From: Ruminococcus sp. AM36-2AA
GTDB taxonomy: Bacteria; Bacillota; Clostridia; Lachnospirales; Lachnospiraceae
DNA length: 64,000 nucleotides
Direction of reading: 5' to 3'
Assembly: GCF_003461955.1 (NCBI RefSeq)
Contig: NZ_QTYB01000003.1
Location: 1-64,000 of the forward strand
The notes under the pieces are model-generated. The model was not told where the DNA came from. It saw only the letters and a program-made list of their open reading frames with translations, and made no database searches. Made by a program: the position numbers and the translations under genes. Shown here piece after piece: positions 17,463 to 28,300 of the stretch (position 1 is its first letter; each line of letters starts with the position of its first letter).

Positions 17463-20400
17463 ATGCAGAGAAAAAAATTTCTGGCACTGATGCTGACGGC
17501 TGCTCTTGTGGGGCAGCCGGGAGCTCCTGTTTCAATTATGGCGGCAGAAACAGACGAAAGTTCCGATTTCGGATCGTTTGGATCAGAAGCTTCTGACACA
17601 GCAGAAAAAAAATTGCCGGTGATCACGGAGGACCTGTCGGAGGAGACCATTACATATGATCTCAATGAAAAGGCAGAGCCTTTAAAGGTTCAGACGGAAG
17701 AATCCGGCAAGCTGAAATATCTGTGGCTGAAAAGTGATGACAACGAGAATTTTTACAAAATAGAAAAGTCCGACAGCCAGGAAAAGACAAAAGAAGAACA
17801 GACCGGGGAACAGCAGGGGGAAAACAGCCAGCCGGAGTATGAAGATACACAGGAGTATACACCGGCTACAGATACAGCCGGAACCTTCTACTACAAAGTC
17901 CGGATCTGGAATTCAGAAGAAACAGACGAAAACGCTTACGTAGAAAGTAAGACTGTCTGTCTTCAGGTGTTAGATCCGTCCGCTGAAGACCATAGTGGAT
18001 CGGATGCTACAGATGGGAAAAAGGACGGAGAGCAGAAGGATCCGGCAGCATTGGATAAAGAAGATCCGGCTGCAGATCATACATCAGGTGATACCGCAGA
18101 AAATTCGGGGAACGAAAAAGATGCGGATCCGGACGGCGAAAATTCCGGAAGTGAAGACAGTGGAAATGCGGCTGATGACGGGAAAGATTCCGGCAATGAA
18201 GCTGGTGAGAACACCGGTAACGAAGAGGACAATACCGGAGAATCTGGTGGTGAGAACATCGGAGATGAAGATCCTGCCGCTGAAGATACCGATAAAAAAG
18301 ACACGGATATCGCCGAAAACGATTCCGAGAATCATCTTCCCAAACGTCAGGAAGACATCCCGGAAAGTGAAACTTACGAAACCGAAGGTTACTGGAACGT
18401 CTCTCTCAGTGAGATCTTTCAGGATCCGGACGGAGATGATCTGACCTATTACGAAAAAGGAGAAAGAGATGAGGACTGGACTCCTGTAGACGGAGATTCT
18501 TACCTTTGTCACCTGGAAGAAAATCAGGAGACCTATCTTTTTACTGCAAAGGATCAGGAAGGTTACGGAGATGTTTATGCCGTAACTCTGAAAAAGAAAG
18601 ACGCGGCGGAACTGGAAGTATCAGAAGCACAGAAGGCTCAGGAGAAATCCGCGGCAAAGGATACGGAAGAGGAACTTTTCTCATCCGGAGACGCAGAGGC
18701 AGCTTCTGCTTCCAATACGGCAAGTTTTAATACCATTTATAAAGAAACCGGAGAACATCTGGCATTCATGGCAGAAAAAAGCGCACCTGTAAACGGAACG
18801 CTGTGCGGTGAATGGATGGTGATCGGCCTTATGCGAAGCGGCCAGCCTGTGGACGCATCGGTTTACAGCCGTTATAAATCCAATCTTGTGGATGTGGTGA
18901 AACAGAAAAAAGGTGTACTCCATGATAAAAAATATACGGAATATTCCAGGGCAGTTCTGGCGCTTACAGCCATTGGAGAAGATGTTACCGATGTAGGAGG
19001 ATACAATCTTCTGCAGCCGCTGTCCGATTTCGACCAGACAGTATGGCAGGGAGTTAACGGAACGATATGGGCTCTGATCGCCTTTGACAGCCATGATTAT
19101 GAGATCCCGAAAGCAGCGGTCGGAAAAACGCAGACAACCAGGGAAAAACTGATCAACAACATTCTGTCGCAGGAAGTATCCGGCGGCGGATGGAGCATCA
19201 TGGGCGGAGCAGACAGTGACGTGACAGGAATGGCACTGCAGGCTCTGGCACCATATTATAAGAGTAATTCTTCCGTAAAAGCGGCAGTAGACAGAGCGCT
19301 GAAAAAACTTTCCTCTATGCAGCTTTCGGACGGAACTTTCGGAACTATGGGACACAGCACCTCCGAGAGCTGTTCCCAGGTAGTGACCGGACTTTCGGCA
19401 CTTGGTATCGACTGTGATAAGGATTCCCGCTTTATCAAAAACGGAAAGTCCCTTCTTCAGGGATTATTAAGTTACTACGACGGAAAAGAGGGATTTCTTC
19501 ATGTTGCCGGAAATGGCTATGACCAGATGGCAACGGAACAGGCATACTACGCAATGACTGCATACAGCCGAATGAAAAACGGGAAAAATTCCCTTTATGA
19601 TATGACCGATGTGGCGATCAAATCAGACAAGGAAAAAGCGGCAGAAGTGACGAAACTGATCGAGGCACTTCCGTCAAAGATCACCATGAGTAATTTCCAG
19701 AAAGTGATCACTGCATATGCCGCATACAATGGACTGAATTCCACACAGAAAGCGGTTATCTCCAAGACAAATAAGGATAAGCTTCTCAAAGCCTATGCGG
19801 AGGCTCAGGATGTGGAAGTGAAGTATGTGGAAGGTCTGATCTCAAAGATCGGAAAAGTAACATTGTCCAGTGAAGAAAAGATTACAGATGCAAAAACAGC
19901 CTATAATTCCCTTTCTTCCGCTCAGAAAAAGAAGGTTACAAACTATTCTGTTCTGACAGCAGCGGAGAAGGCACTGCAGCAGTTAAAAAAAGCAACAGAA
20001 CCCACACCTACCACAAAACCATCCGGCCCGTCAGGAAAACCGGGTTCCAAGGTAAATCTGGTAACACCGAAACCAACGGCAACTCCCGGGGCAGCGAATC
20101 CGTCCAAAACAAAATCTGCCGGAGGTTCCACCAAATCAGCAACTGTAGGAAGCGGCAGCAAATCCTCTTCCAAAACAGGAAGCAGCAAATCTTCCGCCAA
20201 GAAGAGCACTGCAAGTACCAAAAAAGCAAATTCCAATAAAACAGATTCCAAGACGTCTGCAGCCGAAACAAAAGCAACTGAGACAACGGCATCCAAAAAA
20301 GTTGTCAGCGAAATGAAGACGTTTTTCGACAAAAAGAGAAAAGATCCGTATCCGTCAAAGATTGATGATTATTCCGAAAAGCAGATCAAAGAACTTGGAA

Positions 20401-21044
20401 AAACCTGGAAAAATTATGAGAAACTTTCCGAAGGGGAAAAGAAAGCAGTTCAGGAAGAGAAAACCTATCAATCCTTCCAAAAGCTTCTTACCGCTCTTGG
20501 TGAAAAATATCATTTTGACCAGGCTACCGGAACGAATCTGGATGACAACAAGGATGAGGCATTACCGTGGTATGTCCAAATGGTGGTAAATCCAAAGATC
20601 GCAGACGAAAGCGAAGTGGAGACCATCCAGAAAGTCCTGGGCAAAAAATCCGAGGTACTTTCCCTGAATGAAATTCATTTTGTAGATACCCTTACCGGGG
20701 ATGACTGGAAGCCGAAGGACATTTTGAAGGTGCAGCTTCCAATGGCAGATCTGGGCGATTATAAGAGCTGTATGATCGTACATATCACAGATAAGGGAAA
20801 AGTGGAATTCCTGAAAGGAAAGATATCAGACAGCTATATTTCCTTTGACGCGGCAGAATTTTCTTCTTACGGAATCGTAGGATTTATGGGAGATTCCGAC
20901 GAGATACTTTCCGGGCAGGAAAAGAAGAAACCGGTATGGCCGTGGATCGCAGCCGGCGGAGCAGCGCTGATCCTGGTAGTGATCCTGGGCGGTGTACAGA
21001 TCGCGGACAGCCGCAGAAAAAAGAAGGATAAAGGTGAAAAATAA
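17463..21044 (+). CDS. Secreted, membrane-anchored alpha/alpha-toroid protein (prenyltransferase/transcobalamin-like repeats)
   Basis: A 1193-residue surface protein. After a signal peptide (residues 1-26) come Ig-like segments broken by a long acidic Asp/Glu/Gly/Asn linker (about 175-300) and a cadherin-like stretch (YWNVSLSEIFQDPDGDDLTY). Residues about 425-720 form helical repeats with GGGWSIMGGADSDVTGMALQ and SDGTFGTMGHSTSESCSQVV, the pattern of the alpha6/alpha6 toroid of terpene cyclases and of the alpha domain of intrinsic factor. A helical region, a Ser/Lys/Thr-rich stalk (about 845-950), a folded domain and a C-terminal transmembrane helix (about 1158-1180) with a basic tail follow. 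The ATG at 17463 has AGGGAG upstream. With its neighbour it supplies both halves of a transcobalamin-like binder; that role is inference. Confidence 0.85.
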   Translation: MQRKKFLALMLTAALVGQPGAPVSIMAAETDESSDFGSFGSEASDTAEKKLPVITEDLSEETITYDLNEKAEPLKVQTEESGKLKYLWLKSDDNENFYKIEKSDSQEKTKEEQTGEQQGENSQPEYEDTQEYTPATDTAGTFYYKVRIWNSEETDENAYVESKTVCLQVLDPSAEDHSGSDATDGKKDGEQKDPAALDKEDPAADHTSGDTAENSGNEKDADPDGENSGSEDSGNAADDGKDSGNEAGENTGNEEDNTGESGGENIGDEDPAAEDTDKKDTDIAENDSENHLPKRQEDIPESETYETEGYWNVSLSEIFQDPDGDDLTYYEKGERDEDWTPVDGDSYLCHLEENQETYLFTAKDQEGYGDVYAVTLKKKDAAELEVSEAQKAQEKSAAKDTEEELFSSGDAEAASASNTASFNTIYKETGEHLAFMAEKSAPVNGTLCGEWMVIGLMRSGQPVDASVYSRYKSNLVDVVKQKKGVLHDKKYTEYSRAVLALTAIGEDVTDVGGYNLLQPLSDFDQTVWQGVNGTIWALIAFDSHDYEIPKAAVGKTQTTREKLINNILSQEVSGGGWSIMGGADSDVTGMALQALAPYYKSNSSVKAAVDRALKKLSSMQLSDGTFGTMGHSTSESCSQVVTGLSALGIDCDKDSRFIKNGKSLLQGLLSYYDGKEGFLHVAGNGYDQMATEQAYYAMTAYSRMKNGKNSLYDMTDVAIKSDKEKAAEVTKLIEALPSKITMSNFQKVITAYAAYNGLNSTQKAVISKTNKDKLLKAYAEAQDVEVKYVEGLISKIGKVTLSSEEKITDAKTAYNSLSSAQKKKVTNYSVLTAAEKALQQLKKATEPTPTTKPSGPSGKPGSKVNLVTPKPTATPGAANPSKTKSAGGSTKSATVGSGSKSSSKTGSSKSSAKKSTASTKKANSNKTDSKTSAAETKATETTASKKVVSEMKTFFDKKRKDPYPSKIDDYSEKQIKELGKTWKNYEKLSEGEKKAVQEEKTYQSFQKLLTALGEKYHFDQATGTNLDDNKDEALPWYVQMVVNPKIADESEVETIQKVLGKKSEVLSLNEIHFVDTLTGDDWKPKDILKVQLPMADLGDYKSCMIVHITDKGKVEFLKGKISDSYISFDAAEFSSYGIVGFMGDSDEILSGQEKKKPVWPWIAAGGAALILVVILGGVQIADSRRKKKDKGEK

Positions 21045-21046
21045 AA

Positions 21047-21940
21047 ATGAATGAAAAAAAAGATACTTTTTCCACCTTTCATCCGGTAATCAATTTTACC
21101 TTTTATATTGGCGCGTTTTTGCTGGGGATGATGCTGATCCATCCGGTTTTTCTGGCAGTTTCGGCAATCACAGCAGCGGCTTTTTACATTACCGTAAAAG
21201 GAAGAAAGGCGAAGAGTTTTCTGTTTGGAATGATTCCGCTTTTTCTCATGCTGTCCTTTATCAATCCTTTGTTTAACACCTACGGAGACAGGGTTCTTTT
21301 TACCTGGTGGAACGACCGGCCCTACACGCTGGAGGCACTTGCGTACGGAACAAGCCTTGCTGCGATGGTAGTGACCATTCTTTTATGGTTTGCTTCCTAC
21401 AGTTTTGTGATGACCAGCGATAAGTTCCTGTACCTGTTTGGAAAAGCAGCTCCATCGGTTTCGCTGGTGCTGACGATGATCCTGCGTCTTCTGCCTAACT
21501 ACGAAAAAAAGATCGCGCAGATCGGCAATGCAAGAAAAAGCATCGGCATGTCCGCAGAGAATGGAACCACAAAAGAAAAAGCAGAGCATGGACTGACCAT
21601 CGTATCCGCGATGACCTCCTGGGCTCTGGAAGGCGGCATCATCATGGCAGACAGTATGCGCAGCCGTGGGTTTGGTACCGGGAAAAGAACGACATTTTCC
21701 CTGTACCGTTTTGAAAAAAGAGATAAGATCCTGCTGGCGATCATGGCGGGTTTTCTTGCCATTGTGATCTTCTGCTGTATCATGGGCGGCAGCAGCGCGC
21801 AGTACACACCGGAATTTCTGGTGGCAATGAGCCCATATACCGTTGTAGGAGCAGTTGCCTACGGAGCGTTTCTGGCTCTTCCTACAGCAGTTAATATTAC
21901 GGAGGAAATCATATGGCACATTTTGAGATCAAAGATCTGA
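21047..21940 (+). CDS. ecfT: ECF transporter transmembrane component EcfT (first copy)
   Basis: A 297-residue integral membrane protein that couples the ATPases to the substrate-binding S component. Several hydrophobic helices are visible in the first 130 residues and again near the end. The coupling-helix region has the conserved Ala/Ser-Arg-Gly type motif, seen here as ADSMRSRGFGTG, after a long amphipathic helix (ILRLLPNYEKKIAQIGNARKS). It starts two bases after the toroid gene and overlaps the ATPase gene by 28 bases, so it lies in a tightly coupled operon. A second, divergent EcfT (24328-25200) sits downstream. Confidence 0.92.
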   Translation: MNEKKDTFSTFHPVINFTFYIGAFLLGMMLIHPVFLAVSAITAAAFYITVKGRKAKSFLFGMIPLFLMLSFINPLFNTYGDRVLFTWWNDRPYTLEALAYGTSLAAMVVTILLWFASYSFVMTSDKFLYLFGKAAPSVSLVLTMILRLLPNYEKKIAQIGNARKSIGMSAENGTTKEKAEHGLTIVSAMTSWALEGGIIMADSMRSRGFGTGKRTTFSLYRFEKRDKILLAIMAGFLAIVIFCCIMGGSSAQYTPEFLVAMSPYTVVGAVAYGAFLALPTAVNITEEIIWHILRSKI

Positions 21941-23622
21941 GCTTCTATTATCCTACAGAAAAAAAGAAGCCGGCTCTTTCCCATATTAACTTAAAGATCG
22001 AGAGAGGCCAGTATGTCACAGTCTGCGGAAAAAGCGGCAGTGGCAAGACCACACTCTTAAGACATCTGAAAAGCGTACTTGCGCCTCACGGAAAAACAGA
22101 GGGCGAGATATTTTTTGAAGGAAAACCTCTGAAAGATGCGGATCTTCGGACCCAGTCGTCCAGAATTGGGTACGTTATGCAGAATCCGGATAACCAGATC
22201 GTCACAGATAAGGTGTGGCATGAGCTGGCATTTGGGCTGGAGAGTCTTGGCATGGATCAGAAGACCATCCGTCTCCGTGTAGCAGAGATGGCCAGTTATT
22301 TCGGCATCCAGGGCTGGTTCCATAAAAACGTGACAGAACTCTCCGGAGGGCAGAAACAGCTTCTGAACCTGGCTTCCATTATGGCCATGCAGCCAAGTAT
22401 CCTGATCCTGGATGAGCCCACCAGTCAGCTGGATCCCATTGCGGCTACGGATTTTCTGAATACAGTGCGAAAGATCAACCGGGAGCTGCGGACAACGATC
22501 ATCATTACAGAGCACAGACTGGAAGACATTTTTTATGCATCCGATAAAGTTGTGGTGGTGGAAGACGGAAAGATCATTGCAGACGATGAACCGAGAAAGA
22601 TCGGTGATTTCCTGAAAAACGGAAACAACGACATGTTTGCGGCAATGCCCACACCGGTACAGATTTATTACGGAGTAAAAAAATTCCAGGAAGAAAAGAA
22701 CCTGAAGCCGGAGAAAGAAACCATAAAATGTCCTCTTACAGTCAGAGAGGGCGGTGACTGGTTAAGCCACATGTTTGAAGAAAAAACGCCGGCTGTTACC
22801 AGAATCGAGGAAAAGATCACCACAGATCCGGACGAAGTAAAAGATCCGGCAGTTCTGGTAAAAGAAGTCTGGTTCCGTTACGAAAAAGACACGCCGGATG
22901 TATTGAAAGGAATCACGTTCCAGGTACCGCAAAATTCCCTGTTTGCCATTGTTGGCGGAAACGGCGCAGGAAAATCCACGACCCTGAAAGCGATCAGCAA
23001 CATCTGTAAGCCTTATCGCGGAAAAGTTTTGATCCAGGGAAAACCTGTGAAGAAATATAAGTCTGGAGAACTTTTTGACCATTTACTGGCAATGCTTCCT
23101 CAGGATCCACAGAGCCTTTTTGTGAAAAAAACAGTTCGGGAAGATCTGGAAGAAATGCTTCGCGGAAAGGATGAAGAGAAGAAGAGCAGGATTGAAAAAG
23201 TAGCGGAAACCTGTCATATTTCCCATCTTCTGGAACATCATCCTTATGATCTTTCCGGAGGAGAGCAGCAGAGAGCGGCGCTGGCAAAAGTGCTCCTCAC
23301 AGATCCGAAGATCCTTCTGCTGGATGAGCCTACCAAAGGAATTGATAATTTCTTCAAGCTGGAATTTGCAGAGATCCTGAAGGATCTGAAGAAACAGGGA
23401 GTGACGATCATCATGGTTTCTCATGATGTGGAATTCTGTGCAAAATACGCAGATCTGGTAAGTATGTTTTTTGATGGCAGCATCATCACCACAAATACAC
23501 CAAATCGTTTCTTTTCACAGAACAGTTTCTATACAACGGCAGCAAACAGGATGAGCCGCCATATCTTTGAAAACGCTATTACAAATGAGGATGTGATCGA
23601 ATTATGCAGACAGAATCTGTAA
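21913..23622 (+). CDS. ecfA: ECF transporter ATPase, fused EcfA-EcfA' with two ABC domains
   Basis: A 569-residue protein in which the two ABC subunits of an ECF transporter are joined. Domain 1: Walker A GKSGSGKTT, Q-loop VMQNPDNQIV, signature LSGGQKQ, Walker B ILILDEPTSQLDP and switch His in TEHRLED. Domain 2 (from about residue 315): Walker A GGNGAGKST, Q-loop LPQDPQSLF, signature LSGGEQQRAAL, Walker B ILLLDEPTKGID and VSHDVEF. Both sites look intact. The ATG at 21913 follows GGAGG. It overlaps ecfT by 28 bases and the S-component gene by 19 bases. Confidence 0.95.
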   Translation: MAHFEIKDLSFYYPTEKKKPALSHINLKIERGQYVTVCGKSGSGKTTLLRHLKSVLAPHGKTEGEIFFEGKPLKDADLRTQSSRIGYVMQNPDNQIVTDKVWHELAFGLESLGMDQKTIRLRVAEMASYFGIQGWFHKNVTELSGGQKQLLNLASIMAMQPSILILDEPTSQLDPIAATDFLNTVRKINRELRTTIIITEHRLEDIFYASDKVVVVEDGKIIADDEPRKIGDFLKNGNNDMFAAMPTPVQIYYGVKKFQEEKNLKPEKETIKCPLTVREGGDWLSHMFEEKTPAVTRIEEKITTDPDEVKDPAVLVKEVWFRYEKDTPDVLKGITFQVPQNSLFAIVGGNGAGKSTTLKAISNICKPYRGKVLIQGKPVKKYKSGELFDHLLAMLPQDPQSLFVKKTVREDLEEMLRGKDEEKKSRIEKVAETCHISHLLEHHPYDLSGGEQQRAALAKVLLTDPKILLLDEPTKGIDNFFKLEFAEILKDLKKQGVTIIMVSHDVEFCAKYADLVSMFFDGSIITTNTPNRFFSQNSFYTTAANRMSRHIFENAITNEDVIELCRQNL

Positions 23623-24338
23623 AATACTGGACTTTAAAAAGGATCCTGGGCTATGTACTGATCCTGATCCTGATGCCGGTGACTCTGATGGTGTCCTGGC
23701 ATTTCGGAGATCGAAAATATTATCTGTGCAGCCTGATCCTGATCGTTTATTCTATAATCCCGTTTTTGCTCAGTTACGAAAAAAGGAAACCCCAGGCAAG
23801 AGAGCTGGTAACGATCGCCGTGATGTGTGCCATTGCAGTGGCTTCCAGAGCTGCGTTTATCATGCTTCCGCATTTTAAGCCCATGTTGGGAATCATTATG
23901 ATCACAGGAATGGCTTTTGGCGCAGAAGCGGGATTTCTGACAGGAGCTCTTGGAGCTTTTGTGAGCAATTTTATCTTCGGACAGGGACCCTGGACTCCGT
24001 GGCAGATGTTTGCCTACGGGATCGGAGGACTTCTGGCAGGGCTTCTTGCAAGAAAAGGGATCATGACAGAGAAAAAGAGGATCCGCACGGCAGTGATCGG
24101 TTTTCTGATCATTCTGTGTATTGTGGGACCGCTTCTTGACACCTGCTCTGTTTTTACTATGGTAACAAACTTTACCCGGGCTTCTGTAGGCGCGATCTAT
24201 ATGTCAGGCCTTCCGGTAAATATTGTACATGGAGTTGCAACAGCACTGACACTTTTGATCCTGTGTAAACCGATGATGGAGAAGCTTGAGAGAATCCGGA
24301 TCAAATACGGAATGATGGGTGAGGAAGATGAGATTTGA
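23604..24338 (+). CDS. ECF transporter substrate-binding (S) component, probably for a corrinoid
   Basis: A 244-residue membrane protein with about six hydrophobic helices. The core segment from ELVTIAVMCAIAVASRAAF to GMAFGAEAGFLTGALGAFVSNFIFGQGPWTPWQMFAYGIGG-type residues is characteristic of the S components of the CbrT/QueT-like ECF superfamily. It is encoded between EcfAA' and the second EcfT with overlaps at both ends. Substrate cannot be read from the protein. The nearby B12 riboswitch and the intrinsic-factor-like proteins in the same operon suggest a cobamide or cobinamide; a different vitamin is possible. Confidence 0.85.
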   Translation: MQTESVKYWTLKRILGYVLILILMPVTLMVSWHFGDRKYYLCSLILIVYSIIPFLLSYEKRKPQARELVTIAVMCAIAVASRAAFIMLPHFKPMLGIIMITGMAFGAEAGFLTGALGAFVSNFIFGQGPWTPWQMFAYGIGGLLAGLLARKGIMTEKKRIRTAVIGFLIILCIVGPLLDTCSVFTMVTNFTRASVGAIYMSGLPVNIVHGVATALTLLILCKPMMEKLERIRIKYGMMGEEDEI

Positions 24339-25200
24339 CAGTTACCATCCGGTGATAAACCTGATCTACTTTGCGGCAGCAATCGTATGTACCATATGGT
24401 TTCATCATCCGGTATTCCTTGGGATATCTTATGTCTGCGCATTTGTATATTCCGTAAAACTCAATGGGAAAAGAGCGGTGATCTTCAATCTGTGTCTGAT
24501 TCCGCTGATCTTTCTGTATGCGGCCTGGTATTCCTATTACAATCATTTCGGAGTGACAAATCTCCGTCAGAATTTTATCGGAAACCAGATTACCCTGGAA
24601 TCTGTGGTATATGGAATTGTCCGCGGAACCACTGTGGCAGCAGTGATCATGTTTTTTTCCTGTGTGTTCGCTGTGGTGTCATCGGATAAAGTAGTATATC
24701 TTTTCGGAAGGATATCGCCCAGATTATCCCTGTTTCTGTCCATACTTTTACGGTGTGTCCCGAGAGTGAAGGAACGTGCCAGGAAGATTGAGATATCCAG
24801 AGAGGGTATTGGGAAAGGGGTACGGCAGGGAAATATCCTGGAGAGATTTTTGCACGGATTAAGCCTGATCTCCATTGTGATCACCTGGACGCTGGAGGAT
24901 TTTGTGGAAAGTACGGTTTCCATGAAGAGCAGGGGTTATTCGCTCCGGGGAAGAACGGCTTTTTCCATTTATCGTTTTGATAACAGAGACAGAAGTTTTG
25001 TTGTGATGATCTTTCTCTGTCTGACTTTTGTGGCATCGGCCATTCTTCTGGACCAGACAGAGATCTATTATAATCCGGAGATCATTATGAATCCGGTTAC
25101 TCCCATGTCTTTTGTATTTTATGTGGCTTACGCAGTGCTGCTGCTTTTGCCCATGGGATTGCAGATCGCAGGGGAGATCCGTTACAAGAGGAAGAAATAA
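24328..25200 (+). CDS. ecfT: ECF transporter transmembrane component EcfT (second copy)
   Basis: About 290 residues, with the same FxSYHPVIN opening as the first EcfT (FSTFHPVINF) and the same overall helix layout. The coupling motif appears as VSMKSRGYSLRGRTAFSIYRF. The start is either ATG 24328 or GTG 24319; ATG is preferred, with GAGG close upstream, but the distance is short. It overlaps the S-component gene. Having two EcfT genes for one fused ATPase and one S component is unusual: a heterodimeric scaffold or two alternative modules are both possible. No terminator is obvious before the next gene. Confidence 0.88.
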   Translation: MRFDSYHPVINLIYFAAAIVCTIWFHHPVFLGISYVCAFVYSVKLNGKRAVIFNLCLIPLIFLYAAWYSYYNHFGVTNLRQNFIGNQITLESVVYGIVRGTTVAAVIMFFSCVFAVVSSDKVVYLFGRISPRLSLFLSILLRCVPRVKERARKIEISREGIGKGVRQGNILERFLHGLSLISIVITWTLEDFVESTVSMKSRGYSLRGRTAFSIYRFDNRDRSFVVMIFLCLTFVASAILLDQTEIYYNPEIIMNPVTPMSFVFYVAYAVLLLLPMGLQIAGEIRYKRKK

Positions 25201-25304
25201 AAAGTGTGAACATTATTGTGAAGGCTGAATTCACCGGAGGTCTTCACAAGATGTAATAAATGGCACAGGAATCTGTACCGAGAAAAAGAAAGAGAGGTAA
25301 AAAG

Positions 25305-28300
25305 ATGCTTAGAAAAGAACTGCAGAAAAAAATGCAGGCAGTTGCAATGGCAGCTGTTGTGACACTTACCACCGTAGGTGCACCGGCTACTACCTTTGCC
25401 GGAGAACTTCCCGGAGAATTAACTGCCGAAGCCTTCTCTGATAATGGGGAGGCAGTGACAGAAGAGGTCACAGAGGATGATTTTTCGGACGGAGAAACCG
25501 CTGCGGGACAAAGCAGCGCAGGAGAAAACGAAGTAGTTGATGTTCCGGCTGCACAGGCTGAGGAGAGCAGCGAAGGAAGCACAGAGGACGAGCAGGCAAA
25601 AGCCCAGGCTTATCTGAAAGAAAACTTTATTGACGGAAGCAATAAGATCATAACCAGTGGCGGTACAGGCGTTACAAAAAGTGAGGATGGTCTTACTTAC
25701 AATGTTGCCCTTACGATCCCGACCAGCGGATATGCTATCAGAAGTATGAGATTAAAATATGTGAATACTGTTTATAAAACAGGATGGTACATTGATAAGG
25801 ATAATCCGTATGTTGGCTATAAAGCTCCGGCGACAAACGGTAGCAGAAGTATCACAAGACCTACCGCAGAGCAGGGTCCATACACCTTCACAGCAACCCT
25901 GAAACTTTTCGCCCTTGATACAGACACAACAGCGATCAACGACGGAACTGCAACAGCGCTTGCAACACAGGACTTCACCATCGTTCTGGCTCCGGAAAAG
26001 AAGAACTATACCGTAAATATCAAACCGGTAAACGCAAAAACAGGGGAAGCCATTGAAGGCGCAACCGTAGATATTCAGAAAGACTGGAGTTCCCTTACTC
26101 CGGCAGACGATGGAAGCTATACACTGGTAGAAGGTTCCGAGTATACACTGACAGTAACCGCAGACGGATACGATAAATATACACAGACGATCCTTCCATC
26201 TGCAAGCGGAGATATAGAAGTAAAGCTTTCTCCGATCGTATACAGAAATACAACCTTCGCAGTGACAGGAAATGACGGAGCAACCATCACAGACGCGGAT
26301 ATCACAGTAAAAGAAGGCTGGTATACAACTCTCAGACCGCAGGAAGACGGAAGCTACAAGCTCCAGGCAGGCAAAGAGTACAAATATACCATCACAAAAG
26401 ACGGATATAAAGAAGCATCCGGAAGCTTCACCGTACCGGATGAGGCAGGCGATTATACCTTCCCTGTCACCCTTCAGTCCAATATCGATCCTGCAGATCA
26501 GGCAGCGGTAGACGCAGTAAAGAAAGCCTTTGACGCAGAATTCGGAACCTTACGTCCTGTTTACGGAACCGATTCTAACATTGCGGACATGGTACTGGCA
26601 AAAGTCAAAAAGTACAATCTGGATGTAGATGTATCCAATGTAAAGGTTTCTCTTGCAACATCTGAGGATACGGATTATATCGGCACTGACGGAACCATTC
26701 ATTATGTAAAGAGTGATCTGAACAGCATGGGTGTGTATTCCAAGAGCCTGGACTGCACCTTTAAGTTTACCTGCAACAACGCGTCTGCAGTATCTGAGAA
26801 CCGCAGAGTAACTGTCAGCTGGGATCAGGAATATTTCAGAGGCAAAATGCAGGCAGAGGCTGACCAGCTTACCTGGGACAGCATAAAAGGAAATAATGCG
26901 TCACAGGAGGAAGTAACTTCTGATCTGACACTTCCGGGCTGCATGGGTACCAGCATGCGTAATATATGGTCTACCGTAACATGGGAATCTTCTGATCCGG
27001 ATGTGATCTCTATCCAGAATCCGTCCATCGATTCCCCGATCTATCCGAGAACCGGAAAGATCAACCCGAAAACAGAGGACACAGAGGTTACTCTGACAGC
27101 TACCTTTAAGGCAAACGATATACTCCTTAATGAGTATATTGAAAAAGCCGACAGCTTCGGAACCATTACAAAAACCTTCAAAGTAACGGTAAAGGGAAGC
27201 GGAAGCCAGGCACCGACTGAGGAAGAATTAAAGGCGATTCTGGATAAATATTATACAGCAGATCAGCTGAAGGATTTTACAACGCAGACACAGCTTGATA
27301 CAGCGAACTGTACCGGTGACATCCAGCTTCCTCGTTACACAAGGATCAAAGATGAAAACGGTGAGTATGTATTCAATAATAAAGAGATCACAGTAACCTC
27401 CAGTGATGCGAACCTGATGAAGATCAACGGATACAGAGCAGCGGTGGATCTGTTTACGTATGATAAAGATACGACAGCAAATCTTATCGTTACCTTCACA
27501 AGAGAAGGCGTAACTGCCACAAAAGAGATCCCGATCACAGTTTCCGTAAAAGATATCAACGAAAAGCTGGACGCAGAAATTGCTATGATGGATTACGCAA
27601 AAGCCCATTATTTCGATGGTATCAAAGGTGACAATGCCGACGCGGACAGCATTACCACAAACCTTCACGCATTCCAGGAAATGTATCTGGACAACGAAGG
27701 AAAAGCTGTCTGGGTATACAATGCAGATGACAAAACAGGCGCAGGTATCATCACAGATGATTATTTTGATGACCCGTGGATCATGGAAGGACAGGGATAC
27801 AATCACTTCAAATCTTCCAACAACGCAGTGATCCAGCATGAAAACCTTGTTGTAAACAGACCGGAGAGCAATACACAGATCACCATCAGTTCTCTTCTTT
27901 CCAGTGAGAAATATGGCCAGTTTGCAAAAGATCATCTGGATAACGCAAAACTTCAGAAACTTTATAAACAGGAAGCATCTGTTACAGTAACCGTAAAGGG
28001 AACAAAAGCAGAAGGCGAAGCTCTGAAAGCTAAGATCCAGGAAGCAAATACACTTCTTGAGAGCATCACAGAGGGAACAGAAGCAGGACAGTATCCGGAA
28101 GGAACAAAAGATGCCCTTTCCGAAGCAATCAAAGCTGCACAGGCAGTTTCCGATAACGCCGAGGCAACAGAAGCACAGCAGACAGAAGCAATCACAGCCC
28201 TTGCCAAGGCTATGAAAGACTGCCAGGATTCCAGGATTCCGCAGAGTGCTGATGTAACTGTCATCGCCGGTACCGAAGCAAACACAGCCGGAAAAACACA

